Source of the DNA: Physocladia obscura
Lineage: Eukaryota; Chytridiomycota; Chytridiomycetes; Chytridiales; Chytriomycetaceae
Direction of reading: 5' to 3'
NCBI GenBank assembly: GCA_027596945.1
Contig: JADGJH010000331.1
Location: 3,468-20,894, forward strand
DNA: 17,427 nt
In this document: in pieces, positions 9,089-17,427 of the stretch
Layout: each line of letters begins with the position of its first letter
Numbering within the stretch: the first letter of the stretch is position 1
Program-made: the position numbers and the translations under genes
Notes under the pieces: generated by a model
Told to the model about the DNA's origin: nothing
The model's input: the letters and a program-made list of their open reading frames with translations, nothing else
Databases searched by the model: none

Positions 9089-10492
9089 ATGACAACTAAG
9101 GTTTGCTCTTTTTCGATCGTTTACGAACATTAAAGTTCAATTCGGCTTATTAAAAAGTCGGAAAAAATGCAGTGAGCGTGTTCCAGTACAGCTAACATGC
9201 CATAAATCAGAAGAAAGCATCGTATATTGTTGTAATAGCAGTGGTCATTATCGTTGCACTGACTATTTTAAATCTGTCTGTTCAACTGTTTGCAAGAAAA
9301 AGCAGCTCGTCTTTGATTCCTAGCCTTCAAAGTGGAACTTCACGAGCGGTTAAGAACCCTTGGAACCCTGCAACAATTGTTCCAGTCCATGCCCCAGCTG
9401 CTACTTTGGGTACTTATAGATACGTTAGCAACACTGAGGCCGTATTTGATTACGCCGCCGCTGTTGAAGGATGCCCGACTCCCCAAAACGCTTTAATTGG
9501 TATTCTCACGATTCCGACTGCAAAAGCAACAGCTAGACGGATGATTCTGCGCGAAACTTACCGTCGTTTGAACAATGCCTTGATCCCAACACAAAAATTA
9601 GACATCAAGTTTGTATTTGGTCAGCCTGTTGCAGGCCAAGATTCCGAAGACGCAAAAGCTATTGCTGCAGAAAAGTTGCTATTTTCGGAAGATATGGTTG
9701 TTTTGGACACTTGGGAAAACATGGATGAAGGAAAGACATATAATTGGTTCAAATATGCACGAAAAGAGTTGCTGTATACTGTGCATCCTATAGATTCCAA
9801 AAAATTGTGTCCACGATATAGAGCAATTGGCAAATCGGATGATGACACACTGATTCATATTACTCGCTTATCGAAAGAGCTTGGGAAACTAGATCCATAT
9901 GCTTTGAATTTCATCGGTCGTTGGACTGATAATGAATTCATGACAGGAATGTTGCACTTTTTATCACCTCCACTCGTAGAATATGTTTCAACTTCCAACA
10001 GTATTGCCAAAAAAATTTCTGGATATGCAGATCGCTGCACATTGAAGTGGCTTTTAGATTCAAAACTTGAGTGGAATATTGTTTCATATCGGGAAAATTT
10101 CATTGCGTTTGTGGATATTCCAGGCTGGTTTGCAGGTTTCATGACTGAAAATACCCTGTGTTTACATGGCACAAAGGATTCAACAACGCTATATCGTGCA
10201 ATGCTGGAGCTTTATAATTCTGATGGGTTTGTCTTCTTTCTTACCTTTATTCCTTTGTTATGGTTGCTGAGATATATGCTTCAATAGAATATCATATGTA
10301 GATGCCGTTGCAAAAAGAGCAAAGGAGTTGAATTTAAAATTAAGCAAATCAAAGGTGAAGACAGTGGCAGAAGAAATCAGAGATATGGGATTTAGGTTGA
10401 AATGGTCACTACAAGATATTGATGCTTATCTGACGACAGGAGAAATTCATGAGCCATTCCCTTTCACCCCGTATGATTTCAAAGATTATTAA
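9089..10492 (+). CDS. Golgi-type GT31 (Galactosyl_T family) glycosyltransferase, type II membrane protein
   Basis: Exons 9089..9100, 9211..10226 and 10288..10492 (introns 110 and 61 bp) give 410 residues. Without the short first exon the long frame has no ATG: a TAA at 9193 precedes it. The intron 9101..9210 yields MTTKKKAS followed by a hydrophobic signal anchor (about 9-31). Family features: NALIGILTIP strand, AxRRMILRETYR (the RxxxRxTW-like motif), LDTWENMDEGKTYNWF, and the metal-binding acidic motif KSDDD at 214-216, then NFIGRW and EFMTGMLHFLSPPLVEYV. The third exon supplies the end, DAVAKRAKELNLKLSKSKVK ... FTPYDFKDY. These enzymes add Gal or GlcNAc in beta-1,3 linkage; donor and acceptor here cannot be told. 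At the usual Glu-Asp site the sequence is YADRCTLKWL (A277, D278), so the Glu is absent. The downstream stop-containing reading at 10,287 is intronic. Confidence 0.85.
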
Positions 10493-10884
10493 AAAATATT
10501 ATGAGTTATATATCAAATAAAAATTGGGGACAAAAAGTTTAAGTGGGGGGCAACTCAATTTTTTCGTACCTTGGTAGAGACTTGGATGCTTTTAAAATGA
10601 AAATGGCAGAGTACCAATACTAATGTGGCGATATCCAGGGTTGAAAATTTCCTTGTTTTTATGTAATTCCATATTGGTGCTTTTGGGCAGGTATGATTAC
10701 ATGATACTAACACTTTTCCATTCACAACACAAATATGGGTGCTTCAGTTGTGTGGTGCAACTATGGTTTCTCAACCAAAAAAAAAGTTAAAGCATTTAAG
10801 TAAATATAAAATATTCTTATTGTATTTTAAAAAAAGTGCGATAGTTTTGGGATCATGAAAGCAAAGAAAAAATAAGAAAAGTCT
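10493..10884. other. Convergent 3' intergenic region, no gene seen
   Basis: This 392-bp spacer lies between the GT31 stop and the stop of the cysteine-rich gene on the other strand. It is AT-rich, with TCAAATAAAAATT just after the GT31 stop as a possible poly(A) signal and a short G-run near 10,544. No conserved frame or RNA gene is recognised. Confidence 0.5.
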
Positions 10885-11953
10885 TCAATAAACATCCGGA
10901 ACGTCTTCCTCCATAAAGTCCCCATCTTCATCTGCGCACAAACTCCGATGTACCTCAATACACCCATCACAAAACACGTCAGAACATTCACCACACTCGT
11001 TCATAAATTCTGCGCACTCCGTAAACTTGCAAGCAACAAGACCACACGCAGAGCATTGATAGGTAAGTCTAAAAGCACAGTTCTCGCAGTTGCAATAAAA
11101 TGAAGCGCAGTTTTTGATTTCGCATTTGATCATTCTGATGAAGACAAGGAAACAGGGTTTGGAAAGAAGAAAAGAGGAAACGATGAAAAAAAATAAACAA
11201 ACCTGTTTTGAATACAAGAACTGCATGCATCAGCACACTGGCAGACGCACTTGAGCATTTCACTACAATTACAGTATAATTTTGTACACGAATCACAAGC
11301 ACGAAGAGAATTGTCGGCACAATCATCGCAAAACGACTTTTTTTTTTTTGGTTCTCCACCCATAAAAAAACAATAAAATAAAGTGCAAAACACGGAAGAG
11401 AAACCTTGTCACAATTTGGTTGAACGCAGGAATTTGTTGCATCCCTTTCCACTGGGATCAGATTTGGACAGGCAGATGCAGAGCAGTCACTGAGATGGAA
11501 GCGAAAGCATTCCGGACATTGAAGTGGTGAAAAGGCAGCAATTGCAGCAACAAGCTCCTGCGGCAACCGGGGACGCATGATCGGAATAATCAAAGAGTGC
11601 TGAATACTGTCAGGGCTGATATTAATGCTGTTTATTGGACTACCATGTCTGCACTGGCTTGTGATTGGAGCGGCAATCGTGATCACGATTGAGCTTGGGA
11701 CAGTTCCTGTGTGGCTTGAATTTGTTATGTTGATTGCGGCGTGGAGAAATTCCTCAAGCGCTTGCCGCCCGTTGCGCGATTGATTCCAGTATGCCTTTGC
11801 AGCTGGGCATTCGCAATCCAAGCTGTGTGCCTCAGGAGGTTCAGGCCCGAAACATTTTGCTAGGACAGCAGGGGCGGGACTGCTGCTGCTAGCACCTACC
11901 ATGCATGCTTCGTTGTCGCTGCTGCTGCTGCTATTGGTGGTGTTTTGATTCAT
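10885..11953 (-). CDS. Unrecognised cysteine-rich, probably zinc-binding protein
   Basis: Exons 11953..11405, 11336..11203 and 11134..10885 (two introns of 68 bp, phases 0 and 2) give 310 residues. The start ATG is 11953..11951; the nearby upstream in-frame GTG is not used. The first 60 residues are Ser/Asn/Ala-rich. Around residue 140 the stretch RPRLPQELVAAIAAF resembles the start of an F-box, but no full F-box is seen. From about 155 on, Cys pairs crowd together: CPEC, CDDC, CDSC, YCNC, CVCQC, CSSC, YCNCENC, CSAC, CGEC, CDGC. I count about 36 cysteines overall, some 25 of them in the last 127 residues. The spacing suggests several zinc knuckles of treble-clef or B-box/RING-like type, but I cannot assign a family. 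The tail is acidic (DEDGDFMEEDVPDVY). Clean phase across introns and CpG content like the housekeeping genes argue for a real gene. Confidence 0.7.
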
Positions 11954-11956
11954 TTT

Positions 11957-11962
11957 CACGTG
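11957..11962. promoter_or_regulatory. CACGTG palindrome just before the start of the cysteine-rich gene
   Basis: A perfect E-box (CACGTG), the site of bHLH regulators, lies three bases upstream of the ATG on the minus strand. It would fall in a very short 5' UTR or core promoter. A six-base palindrome can occur by chance, so function is only a possibility. Confidence 0.25.
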
Positions 11963-12515
11963 CTGTTTTGAAGAAACAGAAAAGGTTTTTTCTTCAACTA
12001 ATTTTCGCGGGTTCGGACACCTGACATTTCACAGTTGTCAGCAAAATTTTTTTGATTAATTAGAAACAATTATAAATACATCCCTGAACGGGCTTCAGAA
12101 CTCTGTTGGAACACGGAAAAAAATTGGGTCAGTGCTATTCCTCCTAATTTTCGTTTGCGCTACAAGTTAAGGGAGTATTCATTCTGACATTTAGTTCGTT
12201 AAACACATTTATTCAATTTTCTCCCACATTTCTGTCCACTTTCACTAGACAAAATTTTTGTTCTAAACCGCCACGCCAAAAAAGTTCAGAATAAGGCGTC
12301 GACGGGGGAGTTCAAACTGTTAGTCTGCCGTGACTCGAACTTACTACTGTATTACTAATATTATTCCTCTCTACTTAAGCAATAAATATTTGATTTAGGA
12401 ATATCTTCAGTGTTTCAGTTGTTTCTGCATTTTATAATTACATGCATAAATTTACTTAAATTGAGAGTCTTGCTTACTTTCAAGCCAAATGAGAAAAAAA
12501 TGGCAACTTTGAAAA
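11963..12515. other. Intergenic region, no supported gene
   Basis: About 550 bp of mixed composition between the start of the cysteine-rich gene and the possible gene at 12,516. It holds a 6-bp inverted repeat (CTGACA 12021-12026 / TGTCAG 12036-12041) next to a T-run. Near 12,335 the sequence GACTCGAAC is the reverse of a B-box-like GTTCGAGTC, but no tRNA fold follows. Promoter sequence for the cysteine-rich gene must lie at its left end. Confidence 0.4.
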
Positions 12516-12928
12516 AATGAGTGACAAACCATCGAGTAGCGACGACGTCATGGGAATTTAAAGCGCACAAACGTGCTGACATGAATAGAATAAGCGAGAC
12601 CAATTCGCATCTGGATCATCAGGGTTGCACGGCGCAAAATGGGGTGAGTTTGCGTGTAAATCTACTGACAACGCTATTGTCTGTTGCAATACAGCGCCAT
12701 TTGTGCTATGTAGCGGCAGTTTTCGTTAGTTAGAGTGCTATCGTTTGTTTATTTCCTTCGATCCGATTCCGATTCGATTTGTCGGACCATTCTGATATTG
12801 GTTCATCGGACTTAAAAAGAACCAAATTATTGACTCCATCCACGCCTGTATTACCAACGCAAGCTGAGCCCAAACAATCCACAGATTGTTTTTTACAAAA
12901 AAATACAGAATTATTTTAATAAACAAGT
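12516..12928 (+). pseudogene. Possible truncated or orphan gene next to the retroelement block
   Basis: A coding-like frame ends in TAA at about 12,928; it reads SDHSDIGSSDLKRTKLLTPS and continues with TPVLPTQAEP. This is a Ser/Thr-Pro-rich, disordered type of sequence with several potential TP/SP phosphosites. It can be joined to upstream exon candidates: ATGs at about 12,516 or 12,581, a GTGAGT donor near 12,643, and acceptors near 12,732. The exact joins are ambiguous and no family is recognised. CpG content is normal up to about 12,860, then drops abruptly, so the 3' end of a larger gene may have been displaced by the inserted element. It may equally be chance. Confidence 0.25.
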
Positions 12929-14212
12929 CCCACTGCCAAAAATTTTGGCTAATATTACCAAAATTTTCATGCATTTGGCAAAGCAACATTTACTATCACC
13001 CACTTTGCCCATTGATTAATTCAATGCTTCAAGACAATACACTTGTACTTACCTTCATCCTCTCTTTGGGAGCATGTTCAAAGTACTTTGAAAAGCATTG
13101 GAGCATGATTGTAGCTAATGAATTTGGACTTTTGAATGTACAGAGAACGTTTTTGTTGATCAAAAATCTAAATTTAAATAAGTAAATAAGTCATATAAAA
13201 TCAACCAATAAAGTTAGGTCATATCCAATACAAAAATTTGTAATGATTTAGTAAAAATTATAGTTGAAAGCTGACAGTGAGTAATTGGTCTCATAAAAAA
13301 GAGTGGTTAGTATGTAAAAGTTTGTTTAAGTATTGGGTATTCTTCCAAAGTTGTCTTTTTCTAATGGTAGTATAATACCTGTTGTTATGTCATTATTTTT
13401 TGCCACTAGTCATAGAATTTCAACAAATACTATAATGAGTTTTATTTGCAGATTCCACTTACCAAGTAATGGTCATTACCACATGCACCATGCTGGTTAC
13501 AGTAACAATGACAATAACTATTGTCAAGAAGAAAATGCTGCTCCTTGAGTAGAAGCTTCAATTCTGGAAAATTTTTTATGTCTTTTATTGAAATCAATAA
13601 AAGCCTTTTGACAATTGTAAAAAAATCTTAAAAATTTTGCATGTGTCTTGGCTCAAATAACAAAACAGCCAAAAAGGTTTTTTTTTTTTTTTTTTAATCT
13701 TTTAAAAAATGCCCAGCTCACAGAAGCCACAAGCTCCTTGCTTGATTTGCAATTCTTTGAAGGCTGGGTAAAACTAGAAACAATAGTAGAATTGTCCCAG
13801 AAATTGAAAATAACCACCCTGTGTTGCAATCTCTATTTATCGTTGCGTATGGCAAAAGTTTTTAGCAAGAATTTTCTTTTTTGTTATTCTAGATTTTTTT
13901 TTTCCAAATTCTCAATCAAAAAATTTCCAAAAACAGTCTTTAAATAAGTTTTGCATTTTCCTCCACATACAAATTTTTCTTGTATTAATACAAAAGCTAC
14001 TGCTTAATAATGGAAATGGCAAGTTCACTGTTTTGTTCTTTACTTCTTAAGCAAATTAAGCAATTTCTTTCAATAAAGAGTGAATTCATCTTTCAATACA
14101 GCTTAAATCTTTTATACTTTAACATGTCAAAATTAGTGCAAGCAGGTGAGTGAATCAGAAACTTGCAGCACAGGAGATGGGTGGCTTGCAAGTAGCCTGA
14201 CCAATATGTTAA
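12929..14212. other. AT-rich part of the retroelement block without a gene
   Basis: This stretch has short open frames only, none with a recognisable motif. A poly-T run of 18-19 bases on the plus strand at about 13,679-13,697 would be a poly-A tail for a minus-strand element and could mark the 3' end of the remnant to its right. If so, 12,861-13,678 is a second, older insertion or flank. Confidence 0.4.
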
Positions 14213-16990
14213 TCAATTCATTGTTGCTTCTTGGAAGATTTTCTGGAAGTTGGGACTTATTGGTGCTGGCACCTCACTCCTCTGCATCAGGTGGCCCATG
14301 AAGTCATGATCAAGAAGGCTCTCTAGCTCTTCTGCCATGATTCCACTACCCCAAAGTCTGGCTGTTTCTCTTACCAGTTGCTCAAAAAACTCAGTGGGGC
14401 TCAGAAACAAGCCACTGGATGAATTAATTCAGTATTTGATTCATTTTCTGCTTTATGAGTTGTGATATTATTCTTGTCATTGGTATTTGTGCTACTGCTG
14501 CTATTATCCATGTCAATTTCTATTGAACTGTTACTGTTGTTGCAAAGTTCCATAAGTGTGTGGGACTAGTGCTTCTTCTGTTTCAGTTATTTCTGCATCT
14601 AAATCATTAACTGATGGAGGGGGAGCATTTCCTGCTTTTTCAGTACTGTCTTCTTCCTGTGGATACTGTTTCATCCATTTTCTTGTGATATTGGTCACAC
14701 CTGGTAGTATTTTAGTTTTGCCAAGTTTGTGGTTTTCCCAGCTTCCTGTCTGTCTTGATATGCACCACCATGGAGGTAGTCTGTGTTTCACATCTTGCTT
14801 TCTATAGTATTTTATGAACTGCTTGGTTCAGCCATTTCCATGCATGTAGGGTAATTCCCCATCTCCTATCTGCATTATGTACATTACAATCTCTGATAAT
14901 TTTGTCTGTGACAATGGGAATAATCCCATTTCCAGCAATATGTGTCCAATTAAAATAGCACACTTCATCACCGTGTTTCCTGTCTTTTTCCCCTGAAGTC
15001 CAATTTCTGAGAGCTTCAGAATCATTGTCAAACCAATATCCCATCCATCTTTTATATTGCTGTGTACTACCACCTTCAATAATTCCCCATTGTTTTTCTT
15101 CTCTTGTTTTAAAGCTGCTCTCAATAGATAATTGTTCTGGTTCCCCTTTCTTTTTCCTTTTTTTTTTTCCTTCTTTTTCTTTCTTTGTCTTCTTTTTTTG
15201 ATGCATCATCTGTTTTGTTTCCTAGAATATTTATGAATTCATGCATTATTGCAACTTGTTCATCATGAAAGGTTGGACATGTCCATAGATGCTCACTTGT
15301 TTCTTCTACATTTTGGTCACAGCAGCAACAGTTCCAAGTTGGGTATAAATTTGGTTTGTTCCTTGCCATTATTGTTTGTAGTGGTAACTTATTATGTAAT
15401 TTGTTTACATGGTGTTTGAAATTGGAGGTGTGTTTCTGTGATGTTTGCCAGGATGTGGATTTAATTCCCTGTTGGAGTATTGTGAATGTTAAGCCAAAAT
15501 TTATTTTGTCTTGTAGTTCTTTGATGTGCTTGTGTGCTGATTGTTTGATGCACTTAATGTGTTCATAAATTCTATTGACTGTTGAGATTCTTTCTGAGCT
15601 GTCCTTCAATTATTCTTCCAGATATTTTGGGGCAAAATTTGATGTGTGACTGTGCTTCTTTTTCTTTATAACCCCCTGTTGCTAAAAAATCAGCAGCTTC
15701 ATTGCCTACAATGCCTGAGTGTGCTTTGACTTTAGTCAAAACTGCTGAAGGTCTCTCTCTATTTCTAGCTATCTGAGTTGTAAAATTGCAGCACCATACC
15801 TCTTCTTTTTCCATAGATCTCTTTGTTGCATTTGCCAGCCTTGTTTCTATAGTTTGTTATATTCTGTGATCACATTTACATTATCTATGATTATTTCTGC
15901 TTCCCCTCCAGCAATTAATGCAATTTGAGATGCAATTCTTTCAGCTTTAGCAGAGGATGCCCATCCACTTGTTTTAAAGCTAATATTTTTGCCTGTGTTT
16001 CTTCTACTATTGACATATATGCCTCCTGCAATGCTAGAAGTGCAATCTTTCTTTGTCATGTATGAAACATCACTGTATATTTGATCTTTGGTGATTTAAC
16101 TGCCATTATTTGAGCCAATTGCTATTAGCATTTTGTCAGATGTGTTAAAGTATTTTCTTGCCTGCATTTTCCCATCTTCTCTCATTTCATCAGCAATTTC
16201 TTCTGCTTCCCTGTAGTTTATATCTGTATTTTCCAGTATAATTAGTGTAGGTCTTATTGGTTCCAGCTCTGCTGATCCTTCCATTGAGTGTATTGTGCTA
16301 CTATTCATCAACATGTCTTCAGCCCCCACATTTTCTTGTTCTGATTGTTGCTCTGCATTTACATCATTGATTCTTCTAAGTATTTCATATACTCTTCTTG
16401 TTTTTACATTGTGCTTGACTCTTTTGCCAAGTTGGTCTGTTTTTGATTCTTTTTGTAAGTTGTCATTTTGTAAACAAACTCTTCATTTCCACAGTCAAAT
16501 TTTATCATTTGTGGCTCTTTATTCTCTGAGACATACTTTGTGCAGGTTTCATTTTCTTCTGCTTTGTGGTTTTTGGTTGTGCATCCTTCACATTCTATGG
16601 CAAATTCTGTGTGTTCTGTTTTAAGTGCCTCTATTCAGGCCCTTGTATTTTGTGTGTCATCATCTGAGCACTGTGCCACATCTCTAATTTTGAGCCTTAT
16701 TAGGTGTGTTGTTTTAAATATCAATACTCCATCTTCTTGCATAATTTCATTGATTCTACCCATTAAAGCTATGTCATTGTTGGATTTCTATTCTATAATG
16801 TTACCAATCTTGAATGTTGACATGGTCATTTTTAGGTCTTTTCCTGCAAATGGGTTTGGACTTATGACTGTCTGCTTTTCTAGCAGTGTTTTTCCCACAT
16901 TATCTTTCTTAAGGAGTGCCTCTTTTAATGTGTTATACCAACTGTAGGTATCATCAATGGTATGCCAGATTTTCTGCTATTTGATTATAT
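14213..16990 (-). pseudogene. Decayed non-LTR retrotransposon ORF (RNase H and Cys/His region; no reverse transcriptase seen)
   Basis: Overlapping minus-strand frames form one degenerate ORF. Reading 5' to 3' on that strand: an unassigned N-terminal part (16,990-16,330) with a CEGC motif; an RNase H domain (about 16,085-15,650); a helical stretch with LPLQTIMARNKPNLYP followed by CCCCDQNVEETSEHLWTCP (about 15,400-15,260), the CxxC...H...C element typical of LINE C-termini; a Lys/Glu-rich linker; and a Trp-rich tail (15,150-14,213). Breaks: in-frame stops near 16,788 (TAG), 16,635 (TGA), 16,096 (TAA) and 15,847 (TAG), plus frame changes near 15,830, 15,605, 15,200, 14,800, 14,540 and 14,410. 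No reverse transcriptase motif such as F/YxDD is seen in any frame. Similar RNase H plus Cys/His ORFs are frequent in Glomeromycotina genomes. The copy cannot be active as it stands. Confidence 0.8.
15650..16085 (-). other. RNase H type-1 domain inside the decayed element
   Basis: Three blocks of the fold are visible. IYSDVSY carries the first catalytic Asp, although the usual Gly after it is Val. Next come SSAKAERIASQIAL with the catalytic Glu and EIIIDNVNVITEY with the second Asp. KVKAHSGIVGNEAADFLAT carries the His and last Asp. A stop at 15,847 and a frame change split the domain. In LINE elements this domain degrades the RNA strand after first-strand synthesis. Confidence 0.75.
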
Positions 16991-17066
16991 ATCACATAGT
17001 TTCCTATTTCATGGAATATTGAAGTTTTACCACCAGAGGACTTTACCAAATTCTTTTCAATACAAT

Positions 17067-17333
17067 TCAGTTAAAATGATTACTCAGTGTGCAAATAACT
17101 TCAAAAAAAAATATTCTTTTATTCCTGACTCTGTTTGAGTAGAAAGTCCAATTTTTGTTATTCAAATATGGCTTGAAGTTTGATTGATTCAGCTGTCGTA
17201 TTTTGAAACCATTTTTATCAGAATCTACCTTTTGGTTAATTTCAATATTTTTGACATTATTGATCTTTGCACTAAACTGTTGCCCCATGCAATTTTTATT
17301 GTGACAATGGTTGTATTTTGCAAGAGTGTGCAT
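17067..17333 (-). other. Short open frame of 88 codons, probably element-derived
   Basis: An ATG-initiated frame encodes an Asn/Lys-rich peptide with a CHNKNC motif near its start. It lies in the CpG-poor block, upstream of the retroelement ORF in the same orientation. No family is recognised, and AT-rich DNA makes Asn/Lys-rich frames by chance. It could be a remnant of the element's 5' region. Confidence 0.2.
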
Positions 17334-17350
17334 GTTTTTAAATAAAAGAG

Positions 17351-17427
17351 AAAAAAAAAAAGGTGATCAGTTAGCGGTCTCAGTGGATCGAACCCCGGAC
17401 TGCGACATGCGTAGCCAAGTCTTCACC
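17351..17427 (-). tRNA. tRNA-like Pol III element, cut by the right edge (tRNA or tRNA-derived SINE)
   Basis: On the minus strand, 17,395..17,386 read GGTTCGATCC, a canonical B box/T-loop, and a 12-base T-run (17,362..17,351) follows as a Pol III terminator. If a tRNA, its 3' acceptor strand would be AGACCGC, followed by an 11-nt trailer; the 5' half and A box lie outside the window. The T-stem pairs imperfectly (CGGGG with CACTG), and no convincing anticodon arm is seen, so a degenerate tRNA or a SINE head is as likely as a working gene. Its CpG content is high, unlike the block immediately to its left. Confidence 0.4.

Larger units (their letters stand above)
12861..17350. mobile_element. 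CpG-depleted retroelement block
   Basis: Reading by eye, this 4.5-kb stretch contains about five CG dinucleotides (near 13,148, 13,841, 13,846, 14,972 and 17,197), whereas the flanking DNA has them on most lines. The block contains the non-LTR remnant at 14,213-16,990, an 18-19-base poly-T run at about 13,679 and AT-rich filler on both sides. TG and CA are abundant, as expected when methylated CG decays to TG/CA. Borders: the last cluster of CGs on the left is at about 12,842-12,858, and CGs resume at about 17,375. No target-site duplication was found by eye. Confidence 0.7.

Noticed and set aside
9855..10172. A 105-codon minus-strand frame inside the GT31 gene
   Set aside because: It is an antisense shadow of a conserved coding exon and shows no motif of its own.
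10227..10287. Reading the GT31 long frame through to the stop at 10,287 as a C-terminal membrane segment
   Set aside because: The hydrophobic end is an intron (GTTTGT...AATAG). Removing it restores a phase-2 join and 68 more residues of hydrophilic, family-like sequence.
12021..12041. CTGACA/TGTCAG hairpin next to a T-run, considered as a bacterial-type terminator or small RNA
   Set aside because: The stem has only 6 bp with a 9-base loop in a eukaryotic intergenic region, and no partner gene orientation supports it.
12290..12350. B-box-like GTTCGAGTC on the minus strand, considered as a tRNA gene
   Set aside because: No acceptor or anticodon stem could be folded around it.
13333..13548. 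A 71-codon plus-strand frame
   Set aside because: It has no ATG at its start, shows no motif, and lies in the CpG-poor AT-rich filler of the retroelement block.
16295..16947. Plus-strand frames of 109 and 135 codons rich in Phe, Leu, Ser and Cys
   Set aside because: They are antisense to the retroelement ORF. The hydrophobic, Cys-rich look comes from T-rich DNA, not membrane proteins.

Overview
The window is nuclear DNA from an intron-rich, AT-rich eukaryote. An early-diverging fungus fits best, possibly a Mucoromycota or Glomeromycotina (arbuscular mycorrhizal) lineage. The evidence is very compact housekeeping genes with introns of about 40-110 bp, a fungal-style GT31 enzyme, and a decayed non-LTR element whose RNase H and Cys/His tail resemble those common in Glomeromycotina. 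The species assignment is inference. All exon structures were worked out by eye from GT/AG sites, reading-frame phase and remembered family sequence; no alignment was run.

Region 1 (1-10,492) is packed with conserved genes. Minus strand, right to left: ZIP4/SPO22 (meiotic crossover TPR protein, about 23 exons, 2184-6321), PTAR1 (prenyltransferase alpha-repeat protein, 684-2088) and the 5' part of PIG-H (GPI-GlcNAc transferase subunit, 1-672, running off the left edge). UTP23 (SSU processome PIN-like protein, plus strand, 6404-7322) diverges from ZIP4 across only 82 bp. METTL14 (m6A writer subunit, minus, 7383-8791) converges on UTP23 with 60 bp between stop codons. A GT31 glycosyltransferase (plus, 9089-10,492) diverges from METTL14.

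Region 2 (10,493-12,860) holds one three-exon gene for an unrecognised protein of about 310 residues with about 36 cysteines (minus, 10,885-11,953). It also holds a possible truncated gene on the plus strand (about 12,516-12,928).

Region 3 (about 12,861-17,350) differs sharply: it is almost free of CpG. It carries a broken, minus-strand non-LTR retrotransposon remnant with an RNase H domain and a Cys/His motif but no recognisable reverse transcriptase. CpGs return abruptly at 17,363, in a tRNA-like stretch with a canonical B box that reaches the right edge.

Functionally, the left block joins lipid modification of proteins (GPI anchoring, prenylation), ribosome biogenesis, meiosis and mRNA methylation. 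ZIP4 and METTL14 lying within about 1.1 kb of each other is notable because m6A methylation controls meiosis in budding yeast. No wholly new multi-gene system is evident. The most unusual signals are the CpG-free retroelement block, the DPPI motif of the METTL14 homologue, the 11-bp PTAR1/PIG-H gap, the microexons of ZIP4 and the orphan cysteine-rich gene.
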